Below are positions 17,360-27,800 of a DNA stretch of 64,000 bases, piece after piece; position 1 is the stretch's first letter, and every line of letters begins with the position of its first letter. The DNA is taken from positions 1,984,001-2,048,000 of the forward strand of contig NZ_CP119107.1 in assembly GCF_029094525.1 (NCBI RefSeq), given 5' to 3'. Source of the stretch: Pullulanibacillus sp. KACC 23026 (GTDB lineage: Bacteria; Bacillota; Bacilli; Bacillales; Sporolactobacillaceae). Under the pieces are notes generated by a model. It did not search any database. It had not been told where the DNA came from and saw only the letters and a program-made list of their open reading frames with translations. A program made the position numbers and the translations under genes.

Positions 17360-18046
17360 ATGAAACGGATATTGATTATTGAAGACGATCAAAGTATAGC
17401 GGAATTAGAAAGGGATTATTTAGAAATCGAGGGCTTTGAAGCGGACATCGCATTTGAGGGGAAACAAGCGCTGAATACGATTGGTACTAGTGATTATCAA
17501 TTAATATTACTGGATTTAATGCTTCCAGGGATAAATGGTTTTGACTTGTGCAAGCAAATCCGAATGAAAAGTGACATTCCCATTTTAATGGTTTCTGCAA
17601 AAAATGAAGATATAGATAAGGTGAGAGGGCTCGGGCTCGGAGCGGATGACTACATCGTCAAGCCTTTTAGTCCAAGTGAACTCGTTGCAAGGGTGAAGGC
17701 GCACTTAACGAGATATGATCGATTAATTCGAAAAAGTCTTCCCGATGACGTGCTCCATATTCGTGACCTATTGATCAATCGCTCAACTCGGCAAGTATTG
17801 ATCGATGATAAGGAAGTGCTACTTACAGCCCGCGAATTTGATCTCTTGACCTTTCTAGCTGCACATCCGAAGCAGGTTTTTAGTAAGGACCATCTTTTTG
17901 AAAAAATATGGGGTCTCGATGCTATAGGTGATACGGCAACTGTGACCGTCCATGTCAGAAAAATACGGGAAAAAATTGAATTTAATCCGTCCGAACCTCA
18001 ATTTATTGAAACGGTATGGGGAGCGGGTTATCGATTTAAAGGCTGA
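17360..18046 (+). CDS. OmpR/PhoB-family response regulator
   Basis: A 228-residue regulator. The receiver starts KRILIIEDDQSIAELE (acidic pair), with the phospho-acceptor Asp in YQLILLDLMLPGI near residue 52, Ser/Thr in PILMVSAK and Lys in DDYIVKPFSPSEL. The C-terminal winged helix ends TVTVHVRKIREKIE and FIETVWGAGYRFK. It is translated just after the kinase (4-base gap), so the two form one operon. I did not find an output target next to them. A terminator follows directly. Confidence 0.95.
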   Translation: MKRILIIEDDQSIAELERDYLEIEGFEADIAFEGKQALNTIGTSDYQLILLDLMLPGINGFDLCKQIRMKSDIPILMVSAKNEDIDKVRGLGLGADDYIVKPFSPSELVARVKAHLTRYDRLIRKSLPDDVLHIRDLLINRSTRQVLIDDKEVLLTAREFDLLTFLAAHPKQVFSKDHLFEKIWGLDAIGDTATVTVHVRKIREKIEFNPSEPQFIETVWGAGYRFKG

Positions 18047-18077
18047 AAACCACTTCAAGATAAGAAGTGGTTTTTTT
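18047..18077 (+). terminator. Terminator of the two-component operon
   Basis: CCACTTC and GAAGTGG form a stem around AAGATAA with seven T after it, starting right at the response-regulator stop. Confidence 0.9.
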
Positions 18078-18156
18078 ATGGACAAAAAAAGAAAAGGTAA
18101 TTGGTTCGATATAAGTGAGCTGTTTGTTAGAGAAAGAGGGCGAGCTGATTTAAGAG

Positions 18157-18874
18157 TAACGGGTTTACTTGTGAGGTGCAAAACTCTAATTATCACCTTC
18201 AATCACCCTACTATTCACAATAACATCACAGAAAGAAAAGACTAGTAAACGTCAAAACAACCGAATCTTTTGAGATTCAGTTTGATTATTTTCATAAAAG
18301 GCAATCGATTATCTATTTCATAAAATGGCTAAAGCGAACCTTCTAAATAGGCGGAAAAATTCCGCTTATTTAGAAATTCAACCTTGAAAATAGCTAAAAT
18401 AGACGGAGAAATTCCGACTATTGACTCGAAAAACAAGAAAATGGGTCATTTCTTTTTGTTTAAACGGAAAAACTCCGCTTATTTACGATGAACTGAACGC
18501 CACTTTGGTTGATAACGGAAAAAACTCCGCTTATTTCAACGATCACAGGTTAGTCTAAAATTTCTTGTTAACCATGACAGTCCGTTTTTTACTTTAAGAA
18601 CAATTCGATAATCTAAACTTTTATTTTAACAGATATATCCAAATAGCTTGGTAATCACCCTACCTTTCACTTGCTCAATCACAGGTTAATTCTCACACCG
18701 CCAATAATTATTTCCACCCATGTAAATTACACTGTGATTTGATAGGTGATTTACGAATGAAATGGTCCATAAACATTGATATTACAATAAAAATCGTACG
18801 GTGAATGACTATGTGAAAACCCGTGCGATTTACCTTGATAGTTAATTGTTTGTACCTCTGAAATGAACCCGTTA
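18157..18874 (+). mobile_element. MITE-like element, copy 1 (9-bp TSD ATTTAAGAG)
   Basis: A 718-bp non-coding element starting TAACGGGTT and ending AACCCGTTA, with imperfect terminal inverted repeats extending about 36 bases. It is flanked on both sides by ATTTAAGAG (18148-18156 and 18875-18883), a perfect 9-bp target duplication. Inside are a TTTTGAGATTC terminator-like hairpin near 18265-18290 and a long hairpin around the GCGGAAAAATTCCGC core near 18345-18375. It has no transposase ORF. Copies 2 and 3 in this window are highly similar. Confidence 0.92.
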
Positions 18875-19048
18875 ATTTAAGAGTGGAGTTAGTTATTCAA
18901 GTTAATAAATTCTTAATAATTCCTTTAGAGGGAGTTTAGAACTTCTGTCTATGCTTATAACTGTGAAACGCCTCATGAGTCTTTATCTCAATTCAAGAAA
19001 TGGATTGGAGCATCTTGGGGTCCATATTTAAGTGAGGAGGGTTGCTAG

Positions 19049-19444
19049 GTGGAAGAGGTTGTTTTATCAAAAGGGAATCGTACAGTAAGGGTGCTGCTAG
19101 CTCTGTTCTCTTGGCTCTTTTTTATCTGTATTATCATTCAAGTATTTTTGGCGGGTCTAGCGATTTTTGTTAGTCAAGGTCAGTGGGCAGATCATGAGTT
19201 ATTTGTTCGTTTCTTTGCGTTCCTCCCGATCATAATGCTTATTTTATCCTTACTCGGAAAGACGACAAAAGGGTATAAATGGCAGTGTTTTGGATTGTTC
19301 CTCATGATCATCCTGCAATATATGACAGCAGGACTTTCAAGCAACTTACCGTATATTTCAGCGCTTCACCCGATTCTTGCCTTAATTCTATTTTGGCGAG
19401 CACTGGTGACCGCAAAGGAAAGTACGACCATGTTAAAAAAATAA
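19049..19444 (+). CDS. DUF6220-like four-TM membrane protein
   Basis: A 131-residue protein with four hydrophobic helices (about residues 14-40, 55-70, 78-95 and 102-118). The first ends in a polar stretch SQGQWADHELFVRFFAFLP, and a HPILAL in the last helix matches the DUF6220 pattern as I recall it. The GTG start has GAGGAGGG upstream. A SHOCT-domain gene follows 18 bases later, so they probably form a small operon. The function is unknown. Confidence 0.65.
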   Translation: MEEVVLSKGNRTVRVLLALFSWLFFICIIIQVFLAGLAIFVSQGQWADHELFVRFFAFLPIIMLILSLLGKTTKGYKWQCFGLFLMIILQYMTAGLSSNLPYISALHPILALILFWRALVTAKESTTMLKK

Positions 19445-19462
19445 TAACTAGGAGTGAATGAC

Positions 19463-19690
19463 ATGCATCATTGTTGGCCGATTTTTCCATTTTTGTTTTT
19501 CTTAATAATAGCTGGTTTCATTCTCTCAAACAGAATCATGTGGAGACGAAGTGGTAGGAGGAATTACAGGGGTTATCGACCAGATGATCGCTCTCAAGCA
19601 TTGATGATCTTGGCCAAACGCTTGGCTACTGGAGAGATTGACGTAAACGAATATAAAACGCTTAAGGATGTATTGGAAGAGAAGCAATAA
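19463..19690 (+). CDS. SHOCT-domain membrane protein
   Basis: A 75-residue protein. It has one N-terminal membrane helix (PFLFFLIIAGFILS), a basic linker (RRSGRRNYRGYR), and a C-terminal SHOCT motif, ALMILAKRLATGEIDVNEY. SHOCT is a short oligomerisation domain found at the ends of many Gram-positive membrane proteins. The ATG at 19463 lies eight bases after AGGAG. It is in an operon with the DUF6220-like gene. A hairpin (AGGC...GCCT, 19698-19720) follows. Confidence 0.8.
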   Translation: MHHCWPIFPFLFFLIIAGFILSNRIMWRRSGRRNYRGYRPDDRSQALMILAKRLATGEIDVNEYKTLKDVLEEKQ

Positions 19691-19697
19691 TTGAAAG

Positions 19698-19726
19698 AGG
19701 CCCACTTTTGTCGTGAGCCTTTAATT
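19698..19726 (+). terminator. Terminator after the SHOCT gene
   Basis: AGGC-CAC and GTG-GCCT pair (with one mismatch) around a TTTTGTC loop, followed by a T-rich stretch. Confidence 0.55.
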
Positions 19727-19833
19727 ATTGGTTTTGTTAAATGACTAATGGTGAAATTCTTAAGTGGAAATTGGGCCGATTTTCATTATGTTTAAAAGTT
19801 AACAACGGTTTATAACAGAGCCTAATTAAAAAA

Positions 19834-19870
19834 GACCGAGACTCTATAAAAGAATCTCGGTCCCATTTTT
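19834..19870. terminator. Terminator of the APC permease gene
   Basis: GACCGAGA (19834-19841) and TCTCGGTC (19855-19862) form an 8-bp stem. A T-rich run flanks either side, so it works for the minus-strand permease and possibly in both directions. Confidence 0.75.
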
Positions 19871-19880
19871 CTATTATTGT

Positions 19881-21452
19881 TTAGTCTTCTGTTATTCCAT
19901 CCTTTAAATCTTTTGTCAGATAACCGCTTCGGATTCCCCAAGCATAGAAAATTAAAGCTGAAATAATGATGACTATAAAGTCCCAACCGTATGGGAGTAT
20001 GTTCAAGCCGTGAAATTTGGAGCTGCCAATACAAGAGATAAAAGCCATGTAGATTAGGTAAATAACCAACCATAACCCAGCCTTTAAATCTTGACCAAAG
20101 TCTTTCCAATTAGCCTTAGCTTGGTAGTAGAAATAGATTGGCAATCCGATCACCATGATTAAGGTTACTTTTCCGGTTAGCGGCCATTGTGCCCAATAAT
20201 AAATGAGTGATGCCATGATAAAAGCAATCGGCGCAATAAGCTGCATCCCTTTTATCTTAAGAGGTCGGTTAATGGCTTCATCTTTATAACGTCTAAAGAC
20301 CATAACAGAAATCGGTCCTGTTACGTAGGAAATGAGTGTAGCAACCGAGATGACGGAAGCAAGCGAGCCCCATCCTCTGAATAAAAATAAGAAGATAAAC
20401 GAAACGACGAGATTTAGCCACATCGCAGCGCGCGGTACGCCTACTTTTGGATTAACAAACCCAAAGACTTTTGGAAAATAGCCGTTGCGCTCCATACCGT
20501 AAATCATCCGTGCGGTAGTCGCCGTATAGGTCATACCGGTACCGGATGGTGAAATAAAAGCATCCGCAAAAAGTAAAATAGCGAGCCAGTTAAGTCCCCA
20601 AGAAATAGCTAAGTCAGCAAAAGGTGAATTCAGCTGAATATGTCCCCAGCCGTGTGTTAGCATGCTTGGTTTGACGGCACCAATAAACGCTAACTGCAAA
20701 AGAACATAAATGATACCAGCCATAATGATTGAACCGATTACAGCGATTGGTATTGAGCGTTGAGGATTTCGTGCTTCACCGGCCAAATTAACAGGACTTT
20801 GGAACCCGTTAAAAGCGAATACAATTCCTGATGTCGCAATAGCAGTTAAGATTCCCGCCCAGCCATTTGGCATAAAGCCATTGTAGTGAGTAAAGTTTTG
20901 GCTATGAAAACCTGTCACCAACAATCCAATGATAGTCAAGCCTGGAATAAGAAATTTAAAGACGGTGATCGCCGTATTGACACGGCTAAATAGCTTTACA
21001 GTGAAATAATTAAGCAGAAAATAAACAATAACTAAAATGGCAGAGATTAAAAGTCCTATGGTTGATAGTGCTTTTCCATTATATAAAGCATGTGCCCAAG
21101 CAAATGGCCAAGAACTCATATATTGAGCGGAGGCCTCCGCTTCCACCGGTATAACCGAAACAATAGCAATCCAGTTCGCCCATCCTGATATGTAGCCAGC
21201 TAGCGAGCCATGTGAATAATTGGCATAACGAACCATTCCGCCTGCTTCTGGAAACATGGTACCGAGCTCGGCATATGTCAATCCGATAAAAAGAATGATG
21301 ACTGTACCCAAAATCCATGCTATTAAGGCAGCTGGTCCTGCTACTTCAGCCGCTCTCCATGCTCCGAATAACCAACCTGAACCGATAATCGACCCAAGCC
21401 CTGTCATGGTCAAGGCAAATGTCTTAATGTCTCTTCTCATGTTGTTTTTCAT
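19881..21452 (-). CDS. APC family amino acid permease (YveA/AspT-like)
   Basis: A 523-residue transporter with about 13 membrane segments. The APC substrate-binding helix motif is TMTGLGSIIGSGWLFG (GSGWLFG replaces the usual GxGIF), and TYAELGTMFPEAGGMVRYANYSHG is the conserved helix 2-3 region. The extended GW motif in place of GIF and the extra C-terminal helices resemble YveA-type aspartate:proton symporters of Bacillus, but this is recall-based and the substrate is not certain. The ATG is preceded by AAAGGATTAGG. Confidence 0.8.
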   Translation of the reverse strand: MKNNMRRDIKTFALTMTGLGSIIGSGWLFGAWRAAEVAGPAALIAWILGTVIILFIGLTYAELGTMFPEAGGMVRYANYSHGSLAGYISGWANWIAIVSVIPVEAEASAQYMSSWPFAWAHALYNGKALSTIGLLISAILVIVYFLLNYFTVKLFSRVNTAITVFKFLIPGLTIIGLLVTGFHSQNFTHYNGFMPNGWAGILTAIATSGIVFAFNGFQSPVNLAGEARNPQRSIPIAVIGSIIMAGIIYVLLQLAFIGAVKPSMLTHGWGHIQLNSPFADLAISWGLNWLAILLFADAFISPSGTGMTYTATTARMIYGMERNGYFPKVFGFVNPKVGVPRAAMWLNLVVSFIFLFLFRGWGSLASVISVATLISYVTGPISVMVFRRYKDEAINRPLKIKGMQLIAPIAFIMASLIYYWAQWPLTGKVTLIMVIGLPIYFYYQAKANWKDFGQDLKAGLWLVIYLIYMAFISCIGSSKFHGLNILPYGWDFIVIIISALIFYAWGIRSGYLTKDLKDGITED

Positions 21453-22053
21453 GACCTAATCCTTTCCTTTCAAAACTAACTAGAATTCCAATTTCTAATA
21501 TAATTGTACAAATATCTATTGATATCAAACAATCTATAATATAAATGGAAACTATCTCGAATTGAGATGAATAGTCCTTTTCGTGTTGGCGCTTTCTTTA
21601 TAATGTTGATGAGGATCGTTGAAATGCCTATGCTTTATATAGGTAATACCCTTGCCCAATAATTTTAAAACAGAAATTAATCTATGGATAAACATTTGTG
21701 TCAACTTGGCAAACATTTGTAAAAAAAAACTTTTGCTATAAAAGCCACGGATAGCACACCATAGAAATTAATATCTCTTAAGCGGAGCCCTTGTATACGG
21801 ATGAATCAAACTTAGTTCTTATGGGGGCGATTGTTGACCACGGAAAAGAAGGTCGCCGCCGGAAAATGGTGTGTAAGAGGGGGGGGACCCACGAAAAAGG
21901 AGACCGCGCCCGGCAAAAAGGTGTGTAAGAGGGGGGACCCATGAAAAAGGAGGCCGCCGCCCGGAAAAAGGTGTGTAAGTGTGGTTTTGAATGCTCCCCC
22001 TATAAGAAAACAGCCTGAGTCCATTTGTATTAGGACTCAGGCTAACTTATTGT
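21453..22053. other. Intergenic region with short repeats
   Basis: The APC permease promoter presumably lies in the first 100 bases. The rest is non-coding. It holds the 3 x 50-bp repeat (21843-21985) and the inverted repeat AGCCTGAGTCC (22012-22022) / GGACTCAGGCT (22033-22043), an 11-bp perfect stem with a 10-base loop. Confidence 0.6.
21843..21985. repeat. Three 50-bp GC-rich tandem repeats
   Basis: Units start at 21843, 21893 and 21943 and run GAAAARGRGGNCGC... CCGG.AAAANGGTGTGTAAG..., with a G run plus ACCCAY between them. Two of the three units contain G runs of six to eight. The frame is not maintained, and no gene is evident. Confidence 0.8.
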
Positions 22054-22094
22054 AATCAAAACCACCCGTTATCACGGGTGGTTTTGATTTTTTA
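22054..22094. terminator. Perfect 16-bp hairpin beside the MFS gene end
   Basis: AATCAAAACCACCCGT (22054-22069) and ACGGGTGGTTTTGATT (22074-22089) form a perfect stem with a TATC loop. A T run follows on the plus strand. It lies immediately past the stop of the minus-strand MFS gene. Confidence 0.8.
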
Positions 22095-23627
22095 TTAATT
22101 GCCTTCTGATATTTTTTCCAATGGTGGGATTGGGTCCTTTGTTGGAGCGGCCATCGGGTCAGCAGCTGGTTTGACTCGTTTGATAAAGAAGGCGAGAATA
22201 AGTGCAACACAAGCGATCCCAACCGATACGAGGAAGGAGTCGTTAATGCCTTCAAGTGTTGCTTTCATTGTAATTTGTTGCTTCATCGCAGCGATTTGAG
22301 GTGCGGTGGGCTGGCTTGTTAAATGTTTCATGGCTGAACTCATAAGGTCAGTCGCATGTGCCTTTGTTCGGCTAGACATAATGGAAACGAGAATTGCAGA
22401 ACCGATAGCACCTGATACTTGCTGTAACGTATTGTTCATTGCTGTACCATGCGGATAGAAACGCGCTGGAAGCTGGTTCATCCCGTTAGTCATGACCGGC
22501 ATCATAACCATGGACATCCCGAACATACGAGCCGAGTAAATGAGAATTAATTCTGTATAGGAAGTATCGAGTGTTAAGCGGCTAAACATAAAGGAAGTTA
22601 AGGTCGTAATCGCTAAACCAATTACAGCGAGCACTCTGCCGCCAAACTTATCGAATAATTTACCCATGATTGGACTCATGATTCCCATTAATAGAGAGCC
22701 AGGAAGCATCAGCAAACCTGATTTGAGCGGTGAAATGCCGCGAAGGGTTTGCAGGTAAATTGGCATGAGAAGCATAGCAGAGAACATGGCCATTGATATG
22801 ACAATCGAAATAGCCGACGATAAAGCAAACATCGGGAACCTGTAGACTCCGAAATTAAGCATTGGTTTTTCAAGCTTACTTTGTCGCCAAATGAAGAGGA
22901 TCAAACAGATGGCTCCGATGACTATTGTTCCGTAAACTTCAAGGTCGCTCCATCCTTTAGTACCTGCAGAACTGAATCCATACAATAAGCCACCGAAGGC
23001 TAAGCTTGATAAAATGATGGACAGTATGTCGAGACGAATCTCGATTTTTTCTTTTTTGTCTTTTAATAAGAAAATTGCAATGATAAAGATGGCAGCCGCA
23101 ATTGGCGTGACTAGATGGAATAAAATTCTCCAGCTATGATGTTCTACCAAGTAACCGGAAAGAGTTGGACCAATGGCTGGTGCAAAAATAAAGACCAATC
23201 CAAAGAGTCCCATTGCGCCGCCTCGTTTTTCAGGCGGAAAGCTTGTTAACATTACGTTCATGAGGAGTGGCATCATGATGGCTGAGCCAGCAGCTTGAAC
23301 CATACGAGCTATTAATAAAATAGCAAAGACATGGGAGAAGCCTGCTGTAACTGTACCGATTGTAAACAATCCCATTGCCGTTAAAAATAAACCTCTGACT
23401 GAATACCTTTGGATTAAAAAGGCGGTTATGGGAACTAATACACCATTCACCAGCATATATCCATTTGTTAACCATTGAGCTGTCGATGCCTGTATATCTA
23501 AATCCTTCATGATGGAAGGCAGCGCCACATTCAACAGTGTTTCATTGAGCATTGAAATAAATGCCCCGATCATAAGGATCGTAATGATGGCATAAGGGGG
23601 GCGTTTAGTCTCTATGTTTCCCTCCAT
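22095..23627 (-). CDS. DHA2-family MFS multidrug exporter (YcnB/EmrB-like)
   Basis: A 510-residue, 14-TM-type exporter. Family marks are an N-terminal FISMLNETLLNVALPSIM, the loop motif FLIQRYSVRGLF, ARMVQAAGSAIMMPLL, and the antiporter motif C, FAPAIGPTLSGYL. GGAGGAA precedes the ATG. It is transcribed divergently from a long TetR regulator (23804), the same arrangement as ycnB/ycnC of Bacillus subtilis. It most likely exports toxic organic compounds with proton antiport; the substrate is unknown. Confidence 0.9.
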   Translation of the reverse strand: MEGNIETKRPPYAIITILMIGAFISMLNETLLNVALPSIMKDLDIQASTAQWLTNGYMLVNGVLVPITAFLIQRYSVRGLFLTAMGLFTIGTVTAGFSHVFAILLIARMVQAAGSAIMMPLLMNVMLTSFPPEKRGGAMGLFGLVFIFAPAIGPTLSGYLVEHHSWRILFHLVTPIAAAIFIIAIFLLKDKKEKIEIRLDILSIILSSLAFGGLLYGFSSAGTKGWSDLEVYGTIVIGAICLILFIWRQSKLEKPMLNFGVYRFPMFALSSAISIVISMAMFSAMLLMPIYLQTLRGISPLKSGLLMLPGSLLMGIMSPIMGKLFDKFGGRVLAVIGLAITTLTSFMFSRLTLDTSYTELILIYSARMFGMSMVMMPVMTNGMNQLPARFYPHGTAMNNTLQQVSGAIGSAILVSIMSSRTKAHATDLMSSAMKHLTSQPTAPQIAAMKQQITMKATLEGINDSFLVSVGIACVALILAFFIKRVKPAADPMAAPTKDPIPPLEKISEGN

Positions 23628-23734
23628 ATATATTCCTCCTACTAATTTTCTATAGTATTTTTTGTTCCGCGATTACTATCATATACCGATTGTTCAACTT
23701 TTGCAATCGAAAAAATCCAAGAAAACAAAAGGAT

Positions 23735-23763
23735 TTGTAAAGATTGAGTAAACGTTTTATAAT
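23735..23763 (+). promoter_or_regulatory. SigA promoter of the TetR gene
   Basis: TTGTAA (23735-23740) and TATAAT (23758-23763), with a 17-base spacer, 40 bases ahead of the start. A short GTCT...AGAC inverted repeat (23778-23792) between promoter and start could serve in autoregulation. Confidence 0.7.
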
Positions 23764-23803
23764 GGTTTTGTACAGGTAGTCTAAAAATAAGACAGGTGAT
23801 CCT

Positions 23804-24694
23804 ATGAGCGACCGAAAACAGCATGTTATTACAACAGCCCATCAATTATTTATTGAAAATGGCTTTCAAGCAACCTCGATTCAGGATATTTTAGACCATA
23901 GCAATATTTCAAAGGGAACGTTTTACAATTATTTTGCTTCTAAGAACGAACTGTTGATGGCTATTTTTTCATATTTGAGTGAAAAACTTAGTGAAGAGCG
24001 GGATGGTTTCTTGATTGGACAGGATTCATCCGACATAAACCTATTTATAAAACAAATTGAACTGGAATTTGAGTACAATGGAAAAAACAAGCTCTTTAAT
24101 CTTTTAGAAGAAGCCTTCTTTACCAATGATCCTGCGCTTAAAGAATTCTTTAAAGCTTCACATATGCGGCATTTTAATTGGATTTATAAGCGATTCATTG
24201 ACCTTTTCGGTAAGAGTAAGGAGGCCTATTTATTAGATTGCACCATTCTTTTTACAGGCATGCTTCATCAGACTGTTCATTTTAATATTTTGTCATCGGG
24301 GAGAGATGGCGATCAAAGACCCGTTATTCGATACATTGTTAATCGGATAAAGAAAGTGGTTGAGGAAGTGGCAGAAAGCAAGGAACAATTATTTAAGCCT
24401 GAGGATCTCTTTAAACTTCTTCCGGATTATCAGAAATTTGAGGAAATGTTTAAGGAGAAGCTTACAAAGCTAATTTTTGTAATGAAGAAGGGTTTGGATG
24501 AGCAAGAGGGACGTCAAAAGTACGTTGAACTGTTGGAATTCATAGAAGAAGAACTGACGCACGCCACTTCACCACGGAGATATTTGATTAAGAGTGCGAT
24601 GGATTCTTTGGCTGATTATAAGGGAAACGAATGGGACAACCAATGTCAAAAACTTGTGGAATTGGTTGAGGGGTATTTTTTAGAGAAACATTAG
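23804..24694 (+). CDS. TetR/AcrR-family transcriptional regulator (YcnC-like)
   Basis: A 296-residue regulator, long for the family. The N-terminal helix-turn-helix is complete: QHVITTAHQLFIENGFQATSIQDI, then ISKGTFYNYFASKNEL. The long C-terminal ligand and dimerisation region includes several amphipathic helices. AGGTGAT precedes the ATG. The divergent DHA2 exporter is its probable target, as in the ycnB-ycnC pair. Which ligand it responds to is unknown. Confidence 0.9.
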   Translation: MSDRKQHVITTAHQLFIENGFQATSIQDILDHSNISKGTFYNYFASKNELLMAIFSYLSEKLSEERDGFLIGQDSSDINLFIKQIELEFEYNGKNKLFNLLEEAFFTNDPALKEFFKASHMRHFNWIYKRFIDLFGKSKEAYLLDCTILFTGMLHQTVHFNILSSGRDGDQRPVIRYIVNRIKKVVEEVAESKEQLFKPEDLFKLLPDYQKFEEMFKEKLTKLIFVMKKGLDEQEGRQKYVELLEFIEEELTHATSPRRYLIKSAMDSLADYKGNEWDNQCQKLVELVEGYFLEKH

Positions 24695-24791
24695 TGAGCC
24701 ACTATTAGAGGGGTGCCTGAGCCTCGGTTTGATTGGTTCTAACGACTCCATGTCCGTTACAGTAGCGGTCGCGGAGTCCGAGCTTGAAAGG

Positions 24792-24835
24792 AAAAAGCCG
24801 ACTCTTCCTCATTATCTGGGGAGAGTCGGCTTTTT
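24792..24835. terminator. Bidirectional terminator, TetR / MMPL genes
   Basis: AAAAAGCCGACTCT and AGAGTCGGCTTTTT (24792-24805 and 24822-24835) form a perfect 14-bp stem, with A and T runs in the arms, between two convergent genes. Confidence 0.9.
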
Positions 24836-24853
24836 ATTATGTGACATCTGAAG

Positions 24854-27800
24854 TCAATCTTCGTCTTTTTTGGATGTCAGATTTGCTAGTGCTTCTGGGA
24901 GGGCAATCATGGCTGGCAAGAAGATTGGCAGCAGGATGAAGCAGAGCACGATTAACCCTGTGATGACGGCAACGGCGAGCTCGAATAGGAGCAGGATGCC
25001 GGATGGAATTAAGGTGGCGAATGTTCCGCCGAGTATAATCACAGCTGACATAATAACGCCGCCGATTTTTCGAGAGGCTTGGACAATCGCTTCTTTTTGT
25101 GCGAGATGCGGGTATTCTTTAAAGCGCATCATTAAGAAGATGCTGTAGTCAACGCCAAGTGCCACAATAATAATGAAGGAGAAGAAAGGCACGAATGAAG
25201 AAATTCCTTCAAGCCCCATCATATTTAAGAAAATGAAGTTGAGAATATACATAGCTGCGTAGTAAGCACCAATAAGGGAAGCGGTGATAAATACAGGCAG
25301 CCAGAACGAGCGAATGACAAAGAATAGAACGAGTAAGACACCGATAATAACAATAATAGTGGTTTTATTGAGATCGCGTGTCAGCATTTTATTCAAATCG
25401 TTTGTGGAAGCGCTTGGACCGGAAACGCCAAATTTAGCATTTGAGAGCGTCGTTCCCTTTAATCCATTCGAGACAGTTTGATTGATTTGATCAACCGTTT
25501 TTAACGCATCTTTTGAATAAGGATCGGCTTTTAAAATGATCGTTAGCTTCGTAATTTTGCGATTGTCGGACATATAAGCATCCATAGATTGTTTAAAATC
25601 TTTGTTCGTCAAAGCTTCCTTAGGGATAAAGAAAGTTTTATTGGTGTTCAACTGATCCAAGTAATCATTGGTTTTACCGAGACCGGATGAAATTTGCTGT
25701 AAGCCATTATTAACGCTTGAAAGCTTTTTACCAAAAGTGCTTAAGCCATTGAGCCCTGAGGCGAGCTGGGCTTGACCGTCTTTCATTTTACCAAGCCCCT
25801 GATTGACACTCTTCATGTTAGTGACAATGGTGCCGATGCTAGAAGAGGCTTTGTTAAGACCGGACTCAAGCTGTTTTAGACCATCTGCCATCTGCGATAA
25901 ACCAGTCCCCATTTTCGTCAAGTTCTGATTAGCCGTTTTAAAACCATCCGTTACTTGGTTGTAGTTATCGTTTAACTGTTGGATGCCTTCAGGCGTAATG
26001 TTGGTGAGCGATGAATTTAATTGGTCAATCGTCTGCTTAAGTGCTTGATAATTCTGATCCTGTCCTGAATCAGCATAGCTTTGGCCTAAAGCGGCAACTA
26101 ATCCTTGCATTTGTGCCAAAGCGCTTTTGACGCCAAGAAGGGCTTGGGCGGCCTGTTGGTAATTGGTACCCATTTGAGCATAACCCGCTTGCATCTTATT
26201 ATAATTTGAAGCTAAGACGTTGACGCCGCTGCTCATTTTCTCGAGATTCTTTTCAATGGAGGCAATTCCGCTGCTGATCGATTGCGAGTCGCTAGAACCC
26301 CCGCTAATCCCGGATTGAATCTGTGACAATCCATTGGTTAAAGACGTTAAGCCATCTTGAAGCTGGGCCGTTCCATCAACCATTTGATTAACTTTGGAAA
26401 AATCAGCAGAGCCCAACTTGTCTTGAGCTTGCTTCAGACCATCATGGATCTGAGAAACAGCATTTTTAGTTTGAGACAAACCGTCTGTAACAGAACCCAT
26501 TTGGCTGTCAATATAAAAATCCGATATTTTCTTGCCTTGAGGTTGTGTAACCGAAGAAACTTGTTTGACTCCATCAACTTTCTTAAGGCGTTCAGTCAGG
26601 CTATCAATAACCGCAAGTGATTGATTGTTGTTAAGCGGTTTGTCGCTTTCGATGACGACAGACGCTGGCATGGCCTGACCTTTCCCAAAATGATCTGCGA
26701 CAATATTAAATCCTTTGGAAGAGGGGTACGAGTTCCCAAGCTCCTTAATGGTATCGAAGTTAAGCTTCTCCTGATGGAAATAAATAGTTGGAACAATTAA
26801 CAACACAATAATGATGACTGACAAAATAGGATGCTTGGTGGCAAAAGAAGACGTGTGCCCCCAGAACCAATTTTCTTTGTGCCCGCCTGTTTTTTTGGAA
26901 GGCCAGAACAGCTTTTTACCGAAAAGCTTCATTATAAAAGGTGTTAATGTTACAATTTCAAGCAATAGGATCGTAGCACCGATGACTACGACAACACCCG
27001 ATCTATAGATAGGAGATTCAGCGAATGACAGGGCCAAAAAGGCAATGAATACCGTCAAAATGCTGTAGGCGATTGTTTTACCAGCAGTTTTATAGGTATT
27101 AATAATAGCCCCGTCTACCGATTCTCCATGTGCTAGTTCTTCCTTAAATCGGTTGAAGAGAAGAATATTATAGTCTGTCCCAATACCAAAGAGAATGAGA
27201 ACGAGGAGCATTTGGGTCAAATTCGTGATCGGAAATCCAGCATGGGCAATTAACTGAGCGGCAATTCCCATTGAGCATAAATAGGAAAAGGCAACAGCTA
27301 ATAAAGAAACGAGTGGTGTGACGATCGAACGGAAGGCTATAATGAGGACGACAAGAATAAATATAACCGTTAAGGCCGCACTTTTTTCGACCCCAGCTTG
27401 TGAAGCCTTCAGATAGTCGTTGTTAATAAAATCTTCACCTGAAAGATAGTGCTGTGCTTTCACTGATTTAAGCTTTTTATCTAAGGATGCTTGAATGTCA
27501 TCGATTTGTCTGTCTCCTTTATCCAGCTTGTAGCTGACAAAAAGGGTCGTACCATCCTTAGATACAAGAGAGCTTTTCGCTTCCGGTGTGTTAAAAGGAT
27601 CAATGATATCTGAAATTCCGAGAGACGAGCTGCTTTTCTTGATCGATTGAAGCGCGTCCTTTATCTGGGTCCTTTCTTTAGATGTCAGTTTGTGCGGGTC
27701 GTAAAAGACGATGAGATCATCTGAGCCTTTTTTGTCATCGATCTTTTTTAATAGATTATCTGCTTTGACAGAAGGGCTGTTGCTGCTAAGCTGCTGGTAA

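Noticed and set aside
21812-22024. Minus-strand ORF across the 50-bp repeats
   Set aside because: It is an open frame produced by the GC-rich repeat, with no start site signal and low-complexity sequence.
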